NCBI GenBank assembly: GCA_007694945.1
Contig: REER01000073.1
Location: 1-64,000 of the forward strand
DNA length: 64,000 nucleotides
Source: Paracoccaceae bacterium
Lineage (GTDB): Bacteria > Pseudomonadota > Alphaproteobacteria > Rhodobacterales > Rhodobacteraceae
Reading direction: 5' to 3'
Below are positions 28,004 to 37,623 of the stretch, in pieces. The stretch's first letter is position 1. Every line of letters begins with the position of its first letter. Position numbers and translations under genes: made by a program. The notes beneath the pieces were generated by a model, which saw nothing but the letters and a program-made list of their open reading frames with translations, did not search any database and was not told the DNA's origin.

Positions 28004-28154
28004 TGATGCGCTCCTCCCAAGCTAACGCTTCTCATATGCGCCGCCATCCGGAGAAACAACATGACGCGACCCGGTGCTATCGCAAACAGAAGGGGCGTCA
28101 ACGGGACGGAACAGGCTGTAGGGTTAAACTCAGATGAACATGTAGGTGGGCGCC

Positions 28155-29525
28155 TCAGAAGCTTGAACGCACAAGCAGCGAAAGATTTGCCGCGCGGCGC
28201 TCACTGATGGGGATGTTCGACCAGGTTCGCGACAATTCGCCTTGAAGAACCGGACGAAAGCCCATGTAGTCCAGCCTCTCAAACTCGGCAAAGACGGTCA
28301 GGGTTCCAAGTCTGTCACGACGCCCGTCCGGCTGGAACCCGCCCGCCGGAAAGCGGCGCTGCTCCAACTCGACCGAACCGCTCAGACGCATTTTCAGGAT
28401 CGGCTCTGGCAGAGCATATCCCAGCCGCGTGCGCAGGCTGGTCTTGCGAACCTGGATCGAGTCGGCTTCGCTCCGCTGACCACCGACAAGAAAGGAAAAC
28501 TGGCCGCCGTTGTGAAAGCTATGGCGAAGTTCGGTAGACAGGCCGAAATGGGTGGCAGAGCGCGCCGAATCGTCATGTCGCCTCTGGCGTTGCACATGCG
28601 CCGCAAGCTGCAGACTGGTACGCGGTCGCACAATGGTCATCTGAGACAGCGAGAGGCGGATATTGTCGCTGAGCTTATCCCCTCCATACCAACTCCGCCC
28701 GACCCCATAGGACAGTTCATATAGGCTGCGACCCTGTTCCGGTACGAAGCGGTGCACAGCGCCCAGTTCAATCTGCTGAAATGCAAAATCACTCGCTCGC
28801 ACATCCGGGGCCTGTTCGCGCGCTTCGCTTGAGAGCCGGTAGCTTCGGGTCAAGACGTTCAGTGTCACCGCAGATTCCGATCGCGCAGACAGGGCGACCC
28901 GGTAGCGCAGGGAAAAATCTGCGCGTAGTTCGGTTCCAGACAGGGCGCGCGAAGAACCCTGCACCTGAAACGGCAGATTCATGAAGAATATCTCTTCCTT
29001 GCTGCTGCCGTCATTGATGTTGGACGTATTGGTCAGCCCCAGATTGAAGCCCAATTCCAGCGGGTTGAGGCGTCGGACCTGCCGAAAGTTGCGTTCTGCC
29101 AGCGCGCGGGCTTCGTGATCGGGGGCAACCTGCGCAGCCCGACGCAGCCAGAATTGCGCCCGCGTGTGCCGGTCCTGCTGGAACTCCGACCGCCCTGCCA
29201 GCATGGCGGCCTCGAAACGAGTCTGGGCTGTATCACCGCGCAGATGCGCACGTTGCGCCGTGCGACGCGCGCCTGCGAAATCGCCCTGCTGTTGCAGGGC
29301 AGCGGCCTTTAGCACCTGCGCGTCACTGTCGCGGGCGTCATGCTGCAGCAGCGCTCTTGCGATGGCGAGCGCCGGTTCTGACCTGCCCTGCGCCAGCAAT
29401 GCCCGCCCCATTTCGAGCGACTGAACCCGGTCAAGCTCCAATGCCTGCGCTGATGCAGCGGAAGGCCCGAGGGCAAAGTCGGAGAGTGCGACCAGCAGGC
29501 AGAAGATCTGGATCGCTTGCCGCAT
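28155..29525 (-). CDS. Slam (surface lipoprotein assembly modifier) outer-membrane protein
   Basis: A 456-residue protein with a signal peptide (to about residue 27), tetratricopeptide-like helices (about 30-145; SEPALAIARALLQHDARDSD and following repeats) and a C-terminal beta-barrel (about 160-456, DUF560/SLAM type) that ends in Phe (LLVRSSF), the usual BAM signal. Slam proteins move lipoproteins across the outer membrane to the cell surface. It begins eight bases after a lipoprotein gene, the expected substrate. Slam is best known in Neisseria and related Gram-negative genera. Confidence 0.82.
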   Translation of the reverse strand: MRQAIQIFCLLVALSDFALGPSAASAQALELDRVQSLEMGRALLAQGRSEPALAIARALLQHDARDSDAQVLKAAALQQQGDFAGARRTAQRAHLRGDTAQTRFEAAMLAGRSEFQQDRHTRAQFWLRRAAQVAPDHEARALAERNFRQVRRLNPLELGFNLGLTNTSNINDGSSKEEIFFMNLPFQVQGSSRALSGTELRADFSLRYRVALSARSESAVTLNVLTRSYRLSSEAREQAPDVRASDFAFQQIELGAVHRFVPEQGRSLYELSYGVGRSWYGGDKLSDNIRLSLSQMTIVRPRTSLQLAAHVQRQRRHDDSARSATHFGLSTELRHSFHNGGQFSFLVGGQRSEADSIQVRKTSLRTRLGYALPEPILKMRLSGSVELEQRRFPAGGFQPDGRRDRLGTLTVFAEFERLDYMGFRPVLQGELSRTWSNIPISERRAANLSLLVRSSF

Positions 29526-29533
29526 GAAGGGCC

Positions 29534-30430
29534 CTATTCACTCCCTGCGATGAACGCACCACGCTCCAATTCACCGCCCTCTACGATGATAACGTTCCCG
29601 GCGGAGGCAGCAGCATTGGTTCCGGCGATGAAGCCATCATAGACGCCTGCCGGGGCGCCGCGTACGTCGACAAGTCCAGAGAAATTCCCCTCTTCGTCAA
29701 TATCCGTGAAGCGCAGGACCATGTCCTCATACCTCACGGGCCGCTTCCTCCCGTCGATCTCGATCCTTTGATCGAGATTGCGGCGGTCGGTGATCACTCC
29801 TTCGATACCGGGTGCGCTGCGATCATCAAAGAAGTCAAGATCGAGGCGAACTGTTCCTTCAACACGTTGCAAGAACGAATTGGACATGTCAGCGCCGTCG
29901 TTCCGGCCAACATTTCGTACAGCCGCGTAGTCACCGATATGGGTGATTTCTCTATTTTGAGGCAGGGTCGGGGTCGCACTGCGTGCGATGAATGTACCGC
30001 CGATCTCATTGTCGAATCTAAATGGCGTGCCAATCACTCCGGCCGATACACCATTCGCCGTATCGGTGCGAACAAAAGCCAGATACCGCCGCGCACCACC
30101 GTCATTTTCAAAAGCGGCAAAGCCTCTGACGTCGCGACTTGGGGAACGACGGAACGTACCGGCGAGATCGAATGGATCTCCCGCGACAGTCAGGGTATCA
30201 GTAGATGCGTTGTAAGAGATAGCGACCAATTCATCTGTGGAGTCAGGCTTACCCCGCGTTTCTCCCTGCAATGTATCAATAAACACCCGCCCTTCCACAT
30301 TGTACCGCTGCTCTTGCGCTGGAATGGGCGCAACCTGTCCTGTATCCGCAAATTTGGTGGAAGTACTGCTGCCGCCGATACATGCAGCAAGCATGTAGCA
30401 GCTAGCGATTGAAATCGCTGTCATTCTCAT
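29534..30430 (-). CDS. Slam-associated surface lipoprotein
   Basis: The 298-residue product starts MRMTAISIASCYMLAACIGG, a lipoprotein signal with lipobox LAAC (Cys ~17). The mature part has a TbpB-like beta-rich pattern in which GTFIARSAT and FSGLVDVRGAPAGVYDGFIAG resemble the small-barrel repeats of Slam substrates. I start at the ATG at 30430, which follows GAGG; the longer frame lacks support. Being directly upstream of the Slam gene, it is probably displayed on the surface. There is no TonB receptor beside it, so a role in iron or haem capture is not shown. Confidence 0.75.
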   Translation of the reverse strand: MRMTAISIASCYMLAACIGGSSTSTKFADTGQVAPIPAQEQRYNVEGRVFIDTLQGETRGKPDSTDELVAISYNASTDTLTVAGDPFDLAGTFRRSPSRDVRGFAAFENDGGARRYLAFVRTDTANGVSAGVIGTPFRFDNEIGGTFIARSATPTLPQNREITHIGDYAAVRNVGRNDGADMSNSFLQRVEGTVRLDLDFFDDRSAPGIEGVITDRRNLDQRIEIDGRKRPVRYEDMVLRFTDIDEEGNFSGLVDVRGAPAGVYDGFIAGTNAAASAGNVIIVEGGELERGAFIAGSE

Positions 30431-30670
30431 CTGCTCTGCCTCATTATTTGCTCGAGGTTTTTTTGAAGAGTATCCGCAACTTGCAAATCTGCATAGCCAG
30501 GCGGTGCCTCTGCCCATCGCATGAGACAAATCTGCCACAGAGATCGCGTACTGCGTCAGGCTCGGCGAAACCCGCCAGCGGAGACCACATCGCGCAACCC
30601 CACGCGGCCCCTTCCCCCCGCTTGCCCCATTCGCTACCTTCCGCGCGAAAAGCAACAAGGGACGCGAAGC

Positions 30671-33286
30671 GTGAGCACCCCTACCCCGATGATGGCCCAG
30701 TATCTGGAGGTCAAGGCCAGCGCCCCGGACGCCTTGCTGTTTTACCGCATGGGCGATTTCTATGAGCTATTCTTCGATGATGCTGTCGCGGCCGCAAGCG
30801 CCCTTGACATCGCACTCACCAAACGTGGCCAGCATCTGGGCGAGGATATCCCGATGTGCGGTGTCCCCCATCATTCTGCCGAGGGCTATCTGCTCACGCT
30901 CATCCGCAAGGGCTTCCGCGTTGCCATCGCCGAGCAGATGGAAGCCCCCGAGGAGGCCAAGAAACGCGGCCACAAGGCCGTCGTGCGGCGCGAGATCACC
31001 CGCCTTGTCACCCCCGGCACCCTGACCGAAGAGTCGTTGCTCGATGCCCGCCGACATAATTTCCTCGCCGCATGGGCCGAGTTGCGGGATGACGGCGCTT
31101 TGGCCTGGGTTGATATCTCGACCGGCGAGATCCGCGTCACCGCGCTGTCTCGTGCCCGTCTCTCGCCCGAGCTGGCCCGCCTCGCCCCTCGCGAATTGCT
31201 GGTCAATGACAAACACACCGAGGAGATCCGCCCCATTACCGAAGACATGGGCATTGCCCTGACCGGGCTTGCGCCGACGAGCTTTGACAGCCAGTCCGCC
31301 GAAGCGCGGCTCTGCGCGCTCTATCAGGTCCAGACACTTGACGGGTTCGCGGCCTTCACCCGTCCAGAACGCGCGGCACTCGGGGCGCTGGTAGATTATC
31401 TTGACCTTACCCAGCGCGGCAAGCTGCCGCTCCTGCACCCGCCACAACGCGACAGCGGCGATGAACTGGTGCAGATCGACGCCACGACCCGTCGCAGCCT
31501 CGAACTCACGCTATCTCTCTCGGGCACGCGCGAGGGTAGTCTGCTGACCTGCATCGACCGGACGCTTACTGCGCCGGGCGCCCGCCTTCTCGAGCGCCGC
31601 CTCGCGGCACCGTCGCGGCGGATAGAGACCATCCTTGCCCGACAAGAGGCAGTCCAATTCCTGTATGACAACAGCCGCTTGCGTAATGAATTGCGCACCA
31701 CGCTGAAAGCCGTCCCCGATCTTGACCGCGCCCTTTCCCGCCTTGCCCTCGACCGTGCGGGCCCGCGCGACATGGCCGCTATCCGAAACGCACTGACGCA
31801 CGCCCTCACGATCGCGAAGCAATTCTCGCCCCACGACCCCCCGCCGCTGCTGAGCGAAACACAGTCTGCGCTAACAGGTTTCGAATCCCTGCTCGAGATG
31901 CTCGACGCCGCACTCATCGCCGAGCCCCCACTCCTTGCCCGCGATGGTGGCTTCATCGCCCCTGGCCACGATTCCGATCTCGACGAGGCCCGCGAACTCC
32001 GGGACGAAGGCCGCGCGATCATTGTCCGGCTGCAGGCCGAGTACCAGAACGACACCGGCATCTCGTCCCTGAAGATCAAGCACAACAATGTGCTGGGCTA
32101 TTTCATCGAGGTGACCGTCACGCATAGTGAGCGGATGCGAGCGCTGAAAGAGCGCTACATCCACCGCCAGACCACGGCCAACCAGCTGCGTTTCACCACG
32201 CTCCAGCTTTCCGAACTGGAGACAAAAATCCTCAATGCAGGCAGCCGGGCGCTCGAGATCGAGAAGCGCCTCTTCGAATACTTGCGTCAGGCAATACTCG
32301 ACGCGGCCCCAGATCTCTCGGAAACCGCAAGGGCGCTGGCCGAAATCGACCTTGCCGCCGCTCTTGCCGACCTCGCTCAGGATCGTAACTGGTCCCCCCC
32401 CAAGCTCGACACCTCGCGCGCCTTTGCCATCACCTCTGGCCGCCACCCGGTCGTAGAAGACGCCCTCAGACGCGAGGGCGAGAGCTTCATCGCCAATGAC
32501 TGCGACCTTTCGGCTTCGGAAAGCCCCGCCATATGGCTGCTGACCGGCCCCAACATGGCTGGCAAATCCACCTTCCTGCGCCAGAACGCGCTGATTGCCA
32601 TACTGGCGCAGATGGGCAGCTTCGTGCCCGCACAAGAGGCGCATATCGGGCTAGTGAGCCAGATTTTCAGCCGCGTGGGGGCCTCGGATGATCTGGCGCG
32701 AGGGCGTTCGACTTTCATGGTCGAAATGGTCGAGACGGCCGCGATCCTCAATCAAGCCGATGACCGCGCGCTGGTCATCCTTGACGAGATCGGGCGCGGC
32801 ACGGCCACTTACGACGGGCTCTCCATCGCATGGGCCACACTCGAACATCTGCATGACGTCAATCGCGCCCGCGCGCTCTTCGCCACGCATTACCACGAGA
32901 TGACCGCCCTTGCGGGACGGCTGAGAGGCGCTCTGAACGCCACTGTCACTGTAAAGGAGTGGGAAGGCGAGGTCATTTTCCTGCATGAGGTCCGTCGCGG
33001 CGCCGCTGATCGCAGCTATGGCGTGCAAGTCGCCCGCCTTGCCGGGCTCCCGGAGGCCGTCATCTCCCGCGCTCGGGAGATCCTCACGGCACTGGAACAG
33101 GGCAGTTCAGCGAGCCCCAAGGCCATCATCGACGACCTTCCCCTCTTCGCGGCCAATCCGCCCCAAGCGTCCCAACCCAAGCCCAACCCGGCCATGGAAA
33201 AGCTCGCCCAGATCTCCCCGGACGAGCTGACGCCGAAACAGGCTCTGGAGTTGGTCTACGAGCTGAAATCGCTTACCAAACCCTGA
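30671..33286 (+). CDS. mutS: DNA mismatch repair protein MutS
   Basis: An 871-residue MutS. It has the mismatch-reading N-terminal domain with the Phe-x-Glu motif (GDFYELFFDDA), the core and clamp domains, the Walker A GPNMAGKSTFLRQ (~629), the Walker B LVILDEIGRGTATYDGLS and the C-terminal dimerisation helix region. I use the GTG at 30671, preceded by AAGGGA; the longer open frame adds 50 residues without family support. The 240-base gap to the divergent lipoprotein gene shows no other gene or clear operator. Confidence 0.97.
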   Translation: MSTPTPMMAQYLEVKASAPDALLFYRMGDFYELFFDDAVAAASALDIALTKRGQHLGEDIPMCGVPHHSAEGYLLTLIRKGFRVAIAEQMEAPEEAKKRGHKAVVRREITRLVTPGTLTEESLLDARRHNFLAAWAELRDDGALAWVDISTGEIRVTALSRARLSPELARLAPRELLVNDKHTEEIRPITEDMGIALTGLAPTSFDSQSAEARLCALYQVQTLDGFAAFTRPERAALGALVDYLDLTQRGKLPLLHPPQRDSGDELVQIDATTRRSLELTLSLSGTREGSLLTCIDRTLTAPGARLLERRLAAPSRRIETILARQEAVQFLYDNSRLRNELRTTLKAVPDLDRALSRLALDRAGPRDMAAIRNALTHALTIAKQFSPHDPPPLLSETQSALTGFESLLEMLDAALIAEPPLLARDGGFIAPGHDSDLDEARELRDEGRAIIVRLQAEYQNDTGISSLKIKHNNVLGYFIEVTVTHSERMRALKERYIHRQTTANQLRFTTLQLSELETKILNAGSRALEIEKRLFEYLRQAILDAAPDLSETARALAEIDLAAALADLAQDRNWSPPKLDTSRAFAITSGRHPVVEDALRREGESFIANDCDLSASESPAIWLLTGPNMAGKSTFLRQNALIAILAQMGSFVPAQEAHIGLVSQIFSRVGASDDLARGRSTFMVEMVETAAILNQADDRALVILDEIGRGTATYDGLSIAWATLEHLHDVNRARALFATHYHEMTALAGRLRGALNATVTVKEWEGEVIFLHEVRRGAADRSYGVQVARLAGLPEAVISRAREILTALEQGSSASPKAIIDDLPLFAANPPQASQPKPNPAMEKLAQISPDELTPKQALELVYELKSLTKP

Positions 33287-33291
33287 TCATT

Positions 33292-33309
33292 TTCTTGCCA
33301 AAAATACTC
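33292..33309 (-). repeat. Dispersed border motif copy 3
   Basis: Minus-strand GAGTATTTTTGGCAAGAA overlaps the grpE stop codon in the 21-base convergent gap with mutS. Only the last bases differ from the other copies. Confidence 0.55.
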
Positions 33310-33871
33310 AATTCGACGCAGGCGTCGATGAAACTCCCACCTGCGCCGGGCGCAAGAGCTGGTCATGCAGCATGAACCCTTCGGCCATGACCTGAATTAT
33401 CTGGCCGGCGCGGGTTTCGGGAACGGGGGCCTCGAACATGGCCTGATGACGATGCGGATCGAACATGTCGCCGACCTCGGGACAAATCCGCTCGACACCA
33501 TGCTTTTGCAAGATATTGGTCAGTTCACGCAAAGTGAGATCAACACCCTCGACCAACCCCGCAGCGGCGGCGCGCGTCTCGTCATTGGCGGCATTCAACG
33601 CGCGGGCAAGATTGTCATAGACTGGCAGCATGTCGCGCGCGATACGAGCGCCACCATAAACCTGCGCGTCACGGCGATCTTTCTCGGCGCGTTTGCGACT
33701 GTTCTCGGCCTCAGCCAGAGCCCGCATCATTCGGTCTCGCATCTCGTCACGCTCGGCCTGCACTGCTGCCACTTGGCGCTCCATCAATTCCAGCGGATCA
33801 TCAACGCTCTCTTCTGGCGCGCTCATCTGCGGCTCCTGCTGCTCTTCAGTCTTCGGGTTTGCCTCGGCCAT
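33308..33871 (-). CDS. grpE: GrpE nucleotide exchange factor
   Basis: The 187-residue cochaperone releases ADP from DnaK. It has an acidic N-terminus, a long coiled coil (ERQVAAVQAERDEMRDRMMRALAEAEN around residues 30-60) and the C-terminal beta domain with HQAMFEAPVPETRAGQIIQV. A TTG start at 33892 overlapping hrcA is possible, but the ATG at 33871 sits behind AGAGGA. It lies directly downstream of hrcA on the minus strand, a common heat-shock pairing. Confidence 0.95.
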   Translation of the reverse strand: MAEANPKTEEQQEPQMSAPEESVDDPLELMERQVAAVQAERDEMRDRMMRALAEAENSRKRAEKDRRDAQVYGGARIARDMLPVYDNLARALNAANDETRAAAAGLVEGVDLTLRELTNILQKHGVERICPEVGDMFDPHRHQAMFEAPVPETRAGQIIQVMAEGFMLHDQLLRPAQVGVSSTPASN

Positions 33872-33888
33872 TCTATCCTCTTCGCTAT

Positions 33889-34968
33889 TCAATCCGTACG
33901 CCGGTCAGCTAACATGCGCCCAACCAATTGCGCCGTGTAATCCACGATCGGCACTATTCGCCCGTAGTTCAATCGAGTCGGCCCGATCACGCCGACGGCA
34001 CCTATCACCTTGCGTTCCGCGTTCATATAAGGAGAAACGACCAGAGTTGAACCCGTCAGCGAAAAAAGCCGGTTCTCGGCGCCGATAAAGATGCGCACCC
34101 CTTCGCCTGTTTCGGTCAGCTCCAGAAACTCGGCGATATCGCGCTTGCGCTCCAGATCATCGAAAAGACTTCGTATGCGCTCGATTTCCTCTTCCGCCGC
34201 CCCCTCACCGAGCAAATTTGCCCGCCCGCGCACGATCAGGCGCTCCTGCGGCTCGCCCTCGTTCTCCCAGATCGCAAGTCCCTGCTCGACCAGTTGCGTG
34301 GCGAGCACGTCAATCTCACGGCGGTTGCGCGTGATCTCGGCGCGGAAGCGCGCAAGCAGGGAAGAGACAGTCATCCCCTCGATCATCGAGTTGAGATAAT
34401 TCGCCGCCTCGCGCATGGCGGAAGGGGTCATTCCCCGCGGGGGCGAGAAGAGACGATTCTCGACGTGCCCATCGGCAAAAACCAGCACGACAAGCGCACG
34501 GTCAGGGCCTAGACTGACGAATTCAATATGTCGGATAGCAGCTTCATGCTTTGGCGAGAGAACCAAGGAGGCGCCCTGCGTCACACCGCTAAGTGCACCG
34601 CCAATCTGTTCGAGCAGCGAAGAGACGTCGCGCTCATTGCTCCCCAGCGTCTGATCAAGCTTTTCGCGGTCGCTGCCGTCGAGCGGGGACACCTCCAACA
34701 GCGAGTCCACAAAGAGGCGCAACCCCAGATTGGTCGGCACACGACCCGCAGAGATATGCGGACTGTCCAGAAGTCCCAGAAACTCGAGGTCTTGCATCAC
34801 ATTGCGCACCGTCGCAGCCGAAACCTTCTCGCTCATGTCGCGTGTCAATGTGCGCGAGCCCACTGGAGCACCCGAAGCCAGATAGCCCTCTACCACGCGC
34901 CGGAATACCTCGCGTGAGCGCGCGTTCATCTCTTCCAGCAATTTGCGACTGTCAGGAACCTCGCCCAT
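33889..34968 (-). CDS. hrcA: Heat-inducible transcription repressor HrcA
   Basis: A 359-residue repressor. It has the winged-helix N-terminus ([45 protein letters not shown]) and the C-terminal GAF-like domain ending with [20 protein letters not shown]. HrcA binds CIRCE elements upstream of groESL. I start at the ATG at 34968, which has GGAGA six bases ahead, rather than 11 codons upstream. I saw no CIRCE element in the gap to rph. Confidence 0.95.
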   Translation of the reverse strand: MGEVPDSRKLLEEMNARSREVFRRVVEGYLASGAPVGSRTLTRDMSEKVSAATVRNVMQDLEFLGLLDSPHISAGRVPTNLGLRLFVDSLLEVSPLDGSDREKLDQTLGSNERDVSSLLEQIGGALSGVTQGASLVLSPKHEAAIRHIEFVSLGPDRALVVLVFADGHVENRLFSPPRGMTPSAMREAANYLNSMIEGMTVSSLLARFRAEITRNRREIDVLATQLVEQGLAIWENEGEPQERLIVRGRANLLGEGAAEEEIERIRSLFDDLERKRDIAEFLELTETGEGVRIFIGAENRLFSLTGSTLVVSPYMNAERKVIGAVGVIGPTRLNYGRIVPIVDYTAQLVGRMLADRRTD

Positions 34969-35090
34969 TTGCGTCTCCAACTGGACCGACCCGAAGAGCA
35001 CCGGAATTTCGCCGCGGGTTCAAGGGCAAACAGACTTGCAACGCCCGCGCCTGCCCCTGTATCGAAGCGGAAACCGAGAAAGGACTGCTC

Positions 35091-35804
35091 ATGCGCCCGT
35101 CAGGACGAGATTTAGACAAGATTCGAACGATTTCAATCGAGCCGCATGTTACCAAACATGCCGAAGGCTCCTGCATGATCTCGATGGGCGACACTAAAGT
35201 GCTCTGCACAGCGTCGCTCGAAGACCGCACACCCCCCTTCCTGCGCAACACGGGCCTCGGCTGGGTTACGGCCGAATACGGCATGCTGCCGCGCGCGACC
35301 AACACCCGCGTGCGGCGCGAGGCGACAGCGGGCAAACAGCAGGGAAGGACCGTGGAGATCCAGCGTCTGATCGGGCGGTCCCTCCGCGCTTGTGTGGACC
35401 GCTCGGCCCTCGGCGAGCGCCAGATCACGATCGACTGCGATGTGATCCAGGCCGATGGGGGCACGCGCTGCGCAGCCATTACAGGCGGCTGGGTGGCGCT
35501 GCGACTGGCGGTCAACAAGCTCCTTCAGGCTGGCGATGTGATCTCGGACCCGATCACCGACCACCTGGCAGCGGTCTCTTGCGGAATATATGCGGGGCAG
35601 CCAGTACTTGATCTGGATTACGCTGAGGACAGCACTGCAGGAGTGGACGGCAATTTCATCCTGCTGGGCTCAGGGCGTCTGGTCGAGGTGCAAATGAGCG
35701 CGGAAGGCTCGACTTTCTCGCGCGATGAGTTGACCCGCCTTGTCGATCTTGCAGAGAAAGGCGTGACAGAACTGGTTTCCGCCCAGAAGGCCGCCATCAC
35801 ATGA
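35091..35804 (+). CDS. rph: Ribonuclease PH
   Basis: A 237-residue phosphorolytic 3'-5' exonuclease that trims tRNA 3' ends. It begins [20 protein letters not shown] and has [40 protein letters not shown] and [18 protein letters not shown], matching the family in order and length. The ATG has GAGAAAGGA upstream. It is divergent from hrcA and overlaps rdgB by four bases (ATGA). Confidence 0.97.
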   Translation: MRPSGRDLDKIRTISIEPHVTKHAEGSCMISMGDTKVLCTASLEDRTPPFLRNTGLGWVTAEYGMLPRATNTRVRREATAGKQQGRTVEIQRLIGRSLRACVDRSALGERQITIDCDVIQADGGTRCAAITGGWVALRLAVNKLLQAGDVISDPITDHLAAVSCGIYAGQPVLDLDYAEDSTAGVDGNFILLGSGRLVEVQMSAEGSTFSRDELTRLVDLAEKGVTELVSAQKAAIT

Positions 35805-36409
35805 GGAAGTTTACAGAGCGGACATTGCTGGTAGCCACCCATAACGCGGGCAAACTCGATGAATTTCGCCAAATATTGGCGCCGTATGGTATCACCGTGA
35901 CCTCGGCGAAAGAGCATGATCTTCCCGAACCTGATGAGACAGGCACCACGTTTATTGAAAACGCATCGATCAAGGCACATGCCGCTGCAGGAGCGACGGG
36001 CCTTCCTGCGCTAGCAGATGACTCCGGGCTGGAGGTCGCGGCACTCGACGGCGCGCCCGGGGTCTATACTGCTGACTGGGCCGAGACTCCGACAGGGCGT
36101 GATTTCGTGATGGCGATGCAAAAGACGCACACCGCGCTCAAGGATAAGGGCGCCACCCAACCTTGGAAGGCGCGCTTCTGCTGCACACTGGTTCTTGCCT
36201 GGCCTGACGGGCACGAAGAGGTATTCGAGGGCCATGTGGCGGGGGAACTCGTTTGGCCGCGCCGCGGCGAGGATGGGCACGGTTACGATCCCATGTTCCA
36301 ACCCGAGGGAGAAAACCGAACTTTCGCGGAAATGACATCCGAAGAGAAGAACGCCCGTTCACATCGTGGAGCGGCGATTTCTGCGTTGCTTGAAGGGTGT
36401 TTTTCCTGA
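35801..36409 (+). CDS. rdgB: Non-canonical purine NTP pyrophosphatase (RdgB/HAM1)
   Basis: The 202-residue enzyme hydrolyses dITP, ITP and XTP to keep them out of DNA and RNA. It shows [18 protein letters not shown], the [20 protein letters not shown] motif, [12 protein letters not shown] and the terminal [10 protein letters not shown]. Its start overlaps the rph stop and its end is close to hemW, consistent with an rph-rdgB-hemW operon, a common order in alphaproteobacteria. Confidence 0.96.
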   Translation: MRKFTERTLLVATHNAGKLDEFRQILAPYGITVTSAKEHDLPEPDETGTTFIENASIKAHAAAGATGLPALADDSGLEVAALDGAPGVYTADWAETPTGRDFVMAMQKTHTALKDKGATQPWKARFCCTLVLAWPDGHEEVFEGHVAGELVWPRRGEDGHGYDPMFQPEGENRTFAEMTSEEKNARSHRGAAISALLEGCFS

Positions 36410-36468
36410 GCCGGTTTTCACCTTACCAAAAACAAACAGAGATCAGGGCTGATAAGGGGGCGGACCGC

Positions 36469-37623
36469 GTGGAAGACTGGCAGCATGGCGGGTTCGGGCT
36501 CTATCTTCACTGGCCGTTTTGCGCATCCAAATGCCCATATTGCGATTTCAATTCGCATGTCGCGAGCGAAATCGATCAGGATGCTTGGGCGAGCGCCTAT
36601 CTGACGGAAATCGACCGCATCGCTGTGGAAACCGAGGGTCGCGTCCTGAACACGGTATTTTTCGGAGGTGGCACACCGTCGTTGATGTCGCCAGATCTGG
36701 TTGCTGCACTGATTGAGCGGATCCACTCGAACTGGCGCGTGGCAAATGATCTGGAGATGACGCTGGAAGCAAACCCTGGCTCGGTTGAAGCTGAGCGCTT
36801 CAAGGGCTTTGCAGAAGCGGGCGTCAACCGTCTCTCGATGGGGATGCAGGCGCTAAACGACACTGACTTACGCCGCCTGGGACGGTTGCACAGCGCGGCC
36901 GAGGGCCGCGCCGCCTTTGATATTGCGCGAAGCGCGTTCGAACGTGTCAGCTTCGATCTGATCTATGCGAGACAATTTCAGACACTTTCTGCGTGGAAAG
37001 CCGAGTTGCGCGAGGCGCTTGGCATGGCGGTCGATCATCTCTCGCTCTATCAATTGACTATCGAACCAGGCACTGCCTTTGGTGCTCGGGCTGCCAAAGG
37101 TGGACTGAAAGGACTGCCGGAGGACGAGCTTTCAGCGGATATGTATCTGATAACGCAAGATATTTGTACAGATTACGGAATGGAAGGCTATGAAATTTCC
37201 AACCATGCGCGTGAGGATGCCGCTTCGCGTCATAACCTCATCTACTGGCGCGGGGGCGATTATGCCGGGATTGGGCCGGGTGCGCATGGGCGGCTGACGC
37301 TAGGCGGCAGACGCTTTGCGACCGAAACGCCCTTGAGCCCTGATCACTGGCTGCAACAGGTCAACTCGCTAGGCCATGGCGAATTCCCCCGAAGCGAGGT
37401 GCCGCGAGACGAACAGGCGATGGAATATCTGATGATGGGTCTGCGCCTCAGCGAGGGTATAGATTTACAACGATATCAAGATCTTGCCGGAGATCCGCTT
37501 GATGTAAACCGTGTCGGAGAATTGGACGAACAAGGGCTGCTTGCGCTGAGCGGCACCCGGTTGCGCGCGACCCGGCAGGGTCGCCCAGTGCTCAATGCTC
37601 TTCTCCGATCCCTCGTTTGCTGA
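36469..37623 (+). CDS. hemW: HemW, heme chaperone-like radical SAM protein
   Basis: A 384-residue radical SAM protein with the CX3CX2C cluster motif in CASKCPYCDFNSH, the FGGGTPSLM SAM-binding region and GAHGRL. It is related to the coproporphyrinogen oxidase HemN, but the HemW branch is thought to deliver heme. I prefer the GTG at 36469, preceded by AAGGGGG, over a start overlapping rdgB. Its last 32 bases overlap the 3' end of the convergent parB. Confidence 0.9.
   Translation: MEDWQHGGFGLYLHWPFCASKCPYCDFNSHVASEIDQDAWASAYLTEIDRIAVETEGRVLNTVFFGGGTPSLMSPDLVAALIERIHSNWRVANDLEMTLEANPGSVEAERFKGFAEAGVNRLSMGMQALNDTDLRRLGRLHSAAEGRAAFDIARSAFERVSFDLIYARQFQTLSAWKAELREALGMAVDHLSLYQLTIEPGTAFGARAAKGGLKGLPEDELSADMYLITQDICTDYGMEGYEISNHAREDAASRHNLIYWRGGDYAGIGPGAHGRLTLGGRRFATETPLSPDHWLQQVNSLGHGEFPRSEVPRDEQAMEYLMMGLRLSEGIDLQRYQDLAGDPLDVNRVGELDEQGLLALSGTRLRATRQGRPVLNALLRSLVC

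Noticed and set aside
34969-35090. CIRCE element between hrcA and rph
   Set aside because: I searched by eye for the nine-base inverted repeat with nine-base spacer and did not find it.
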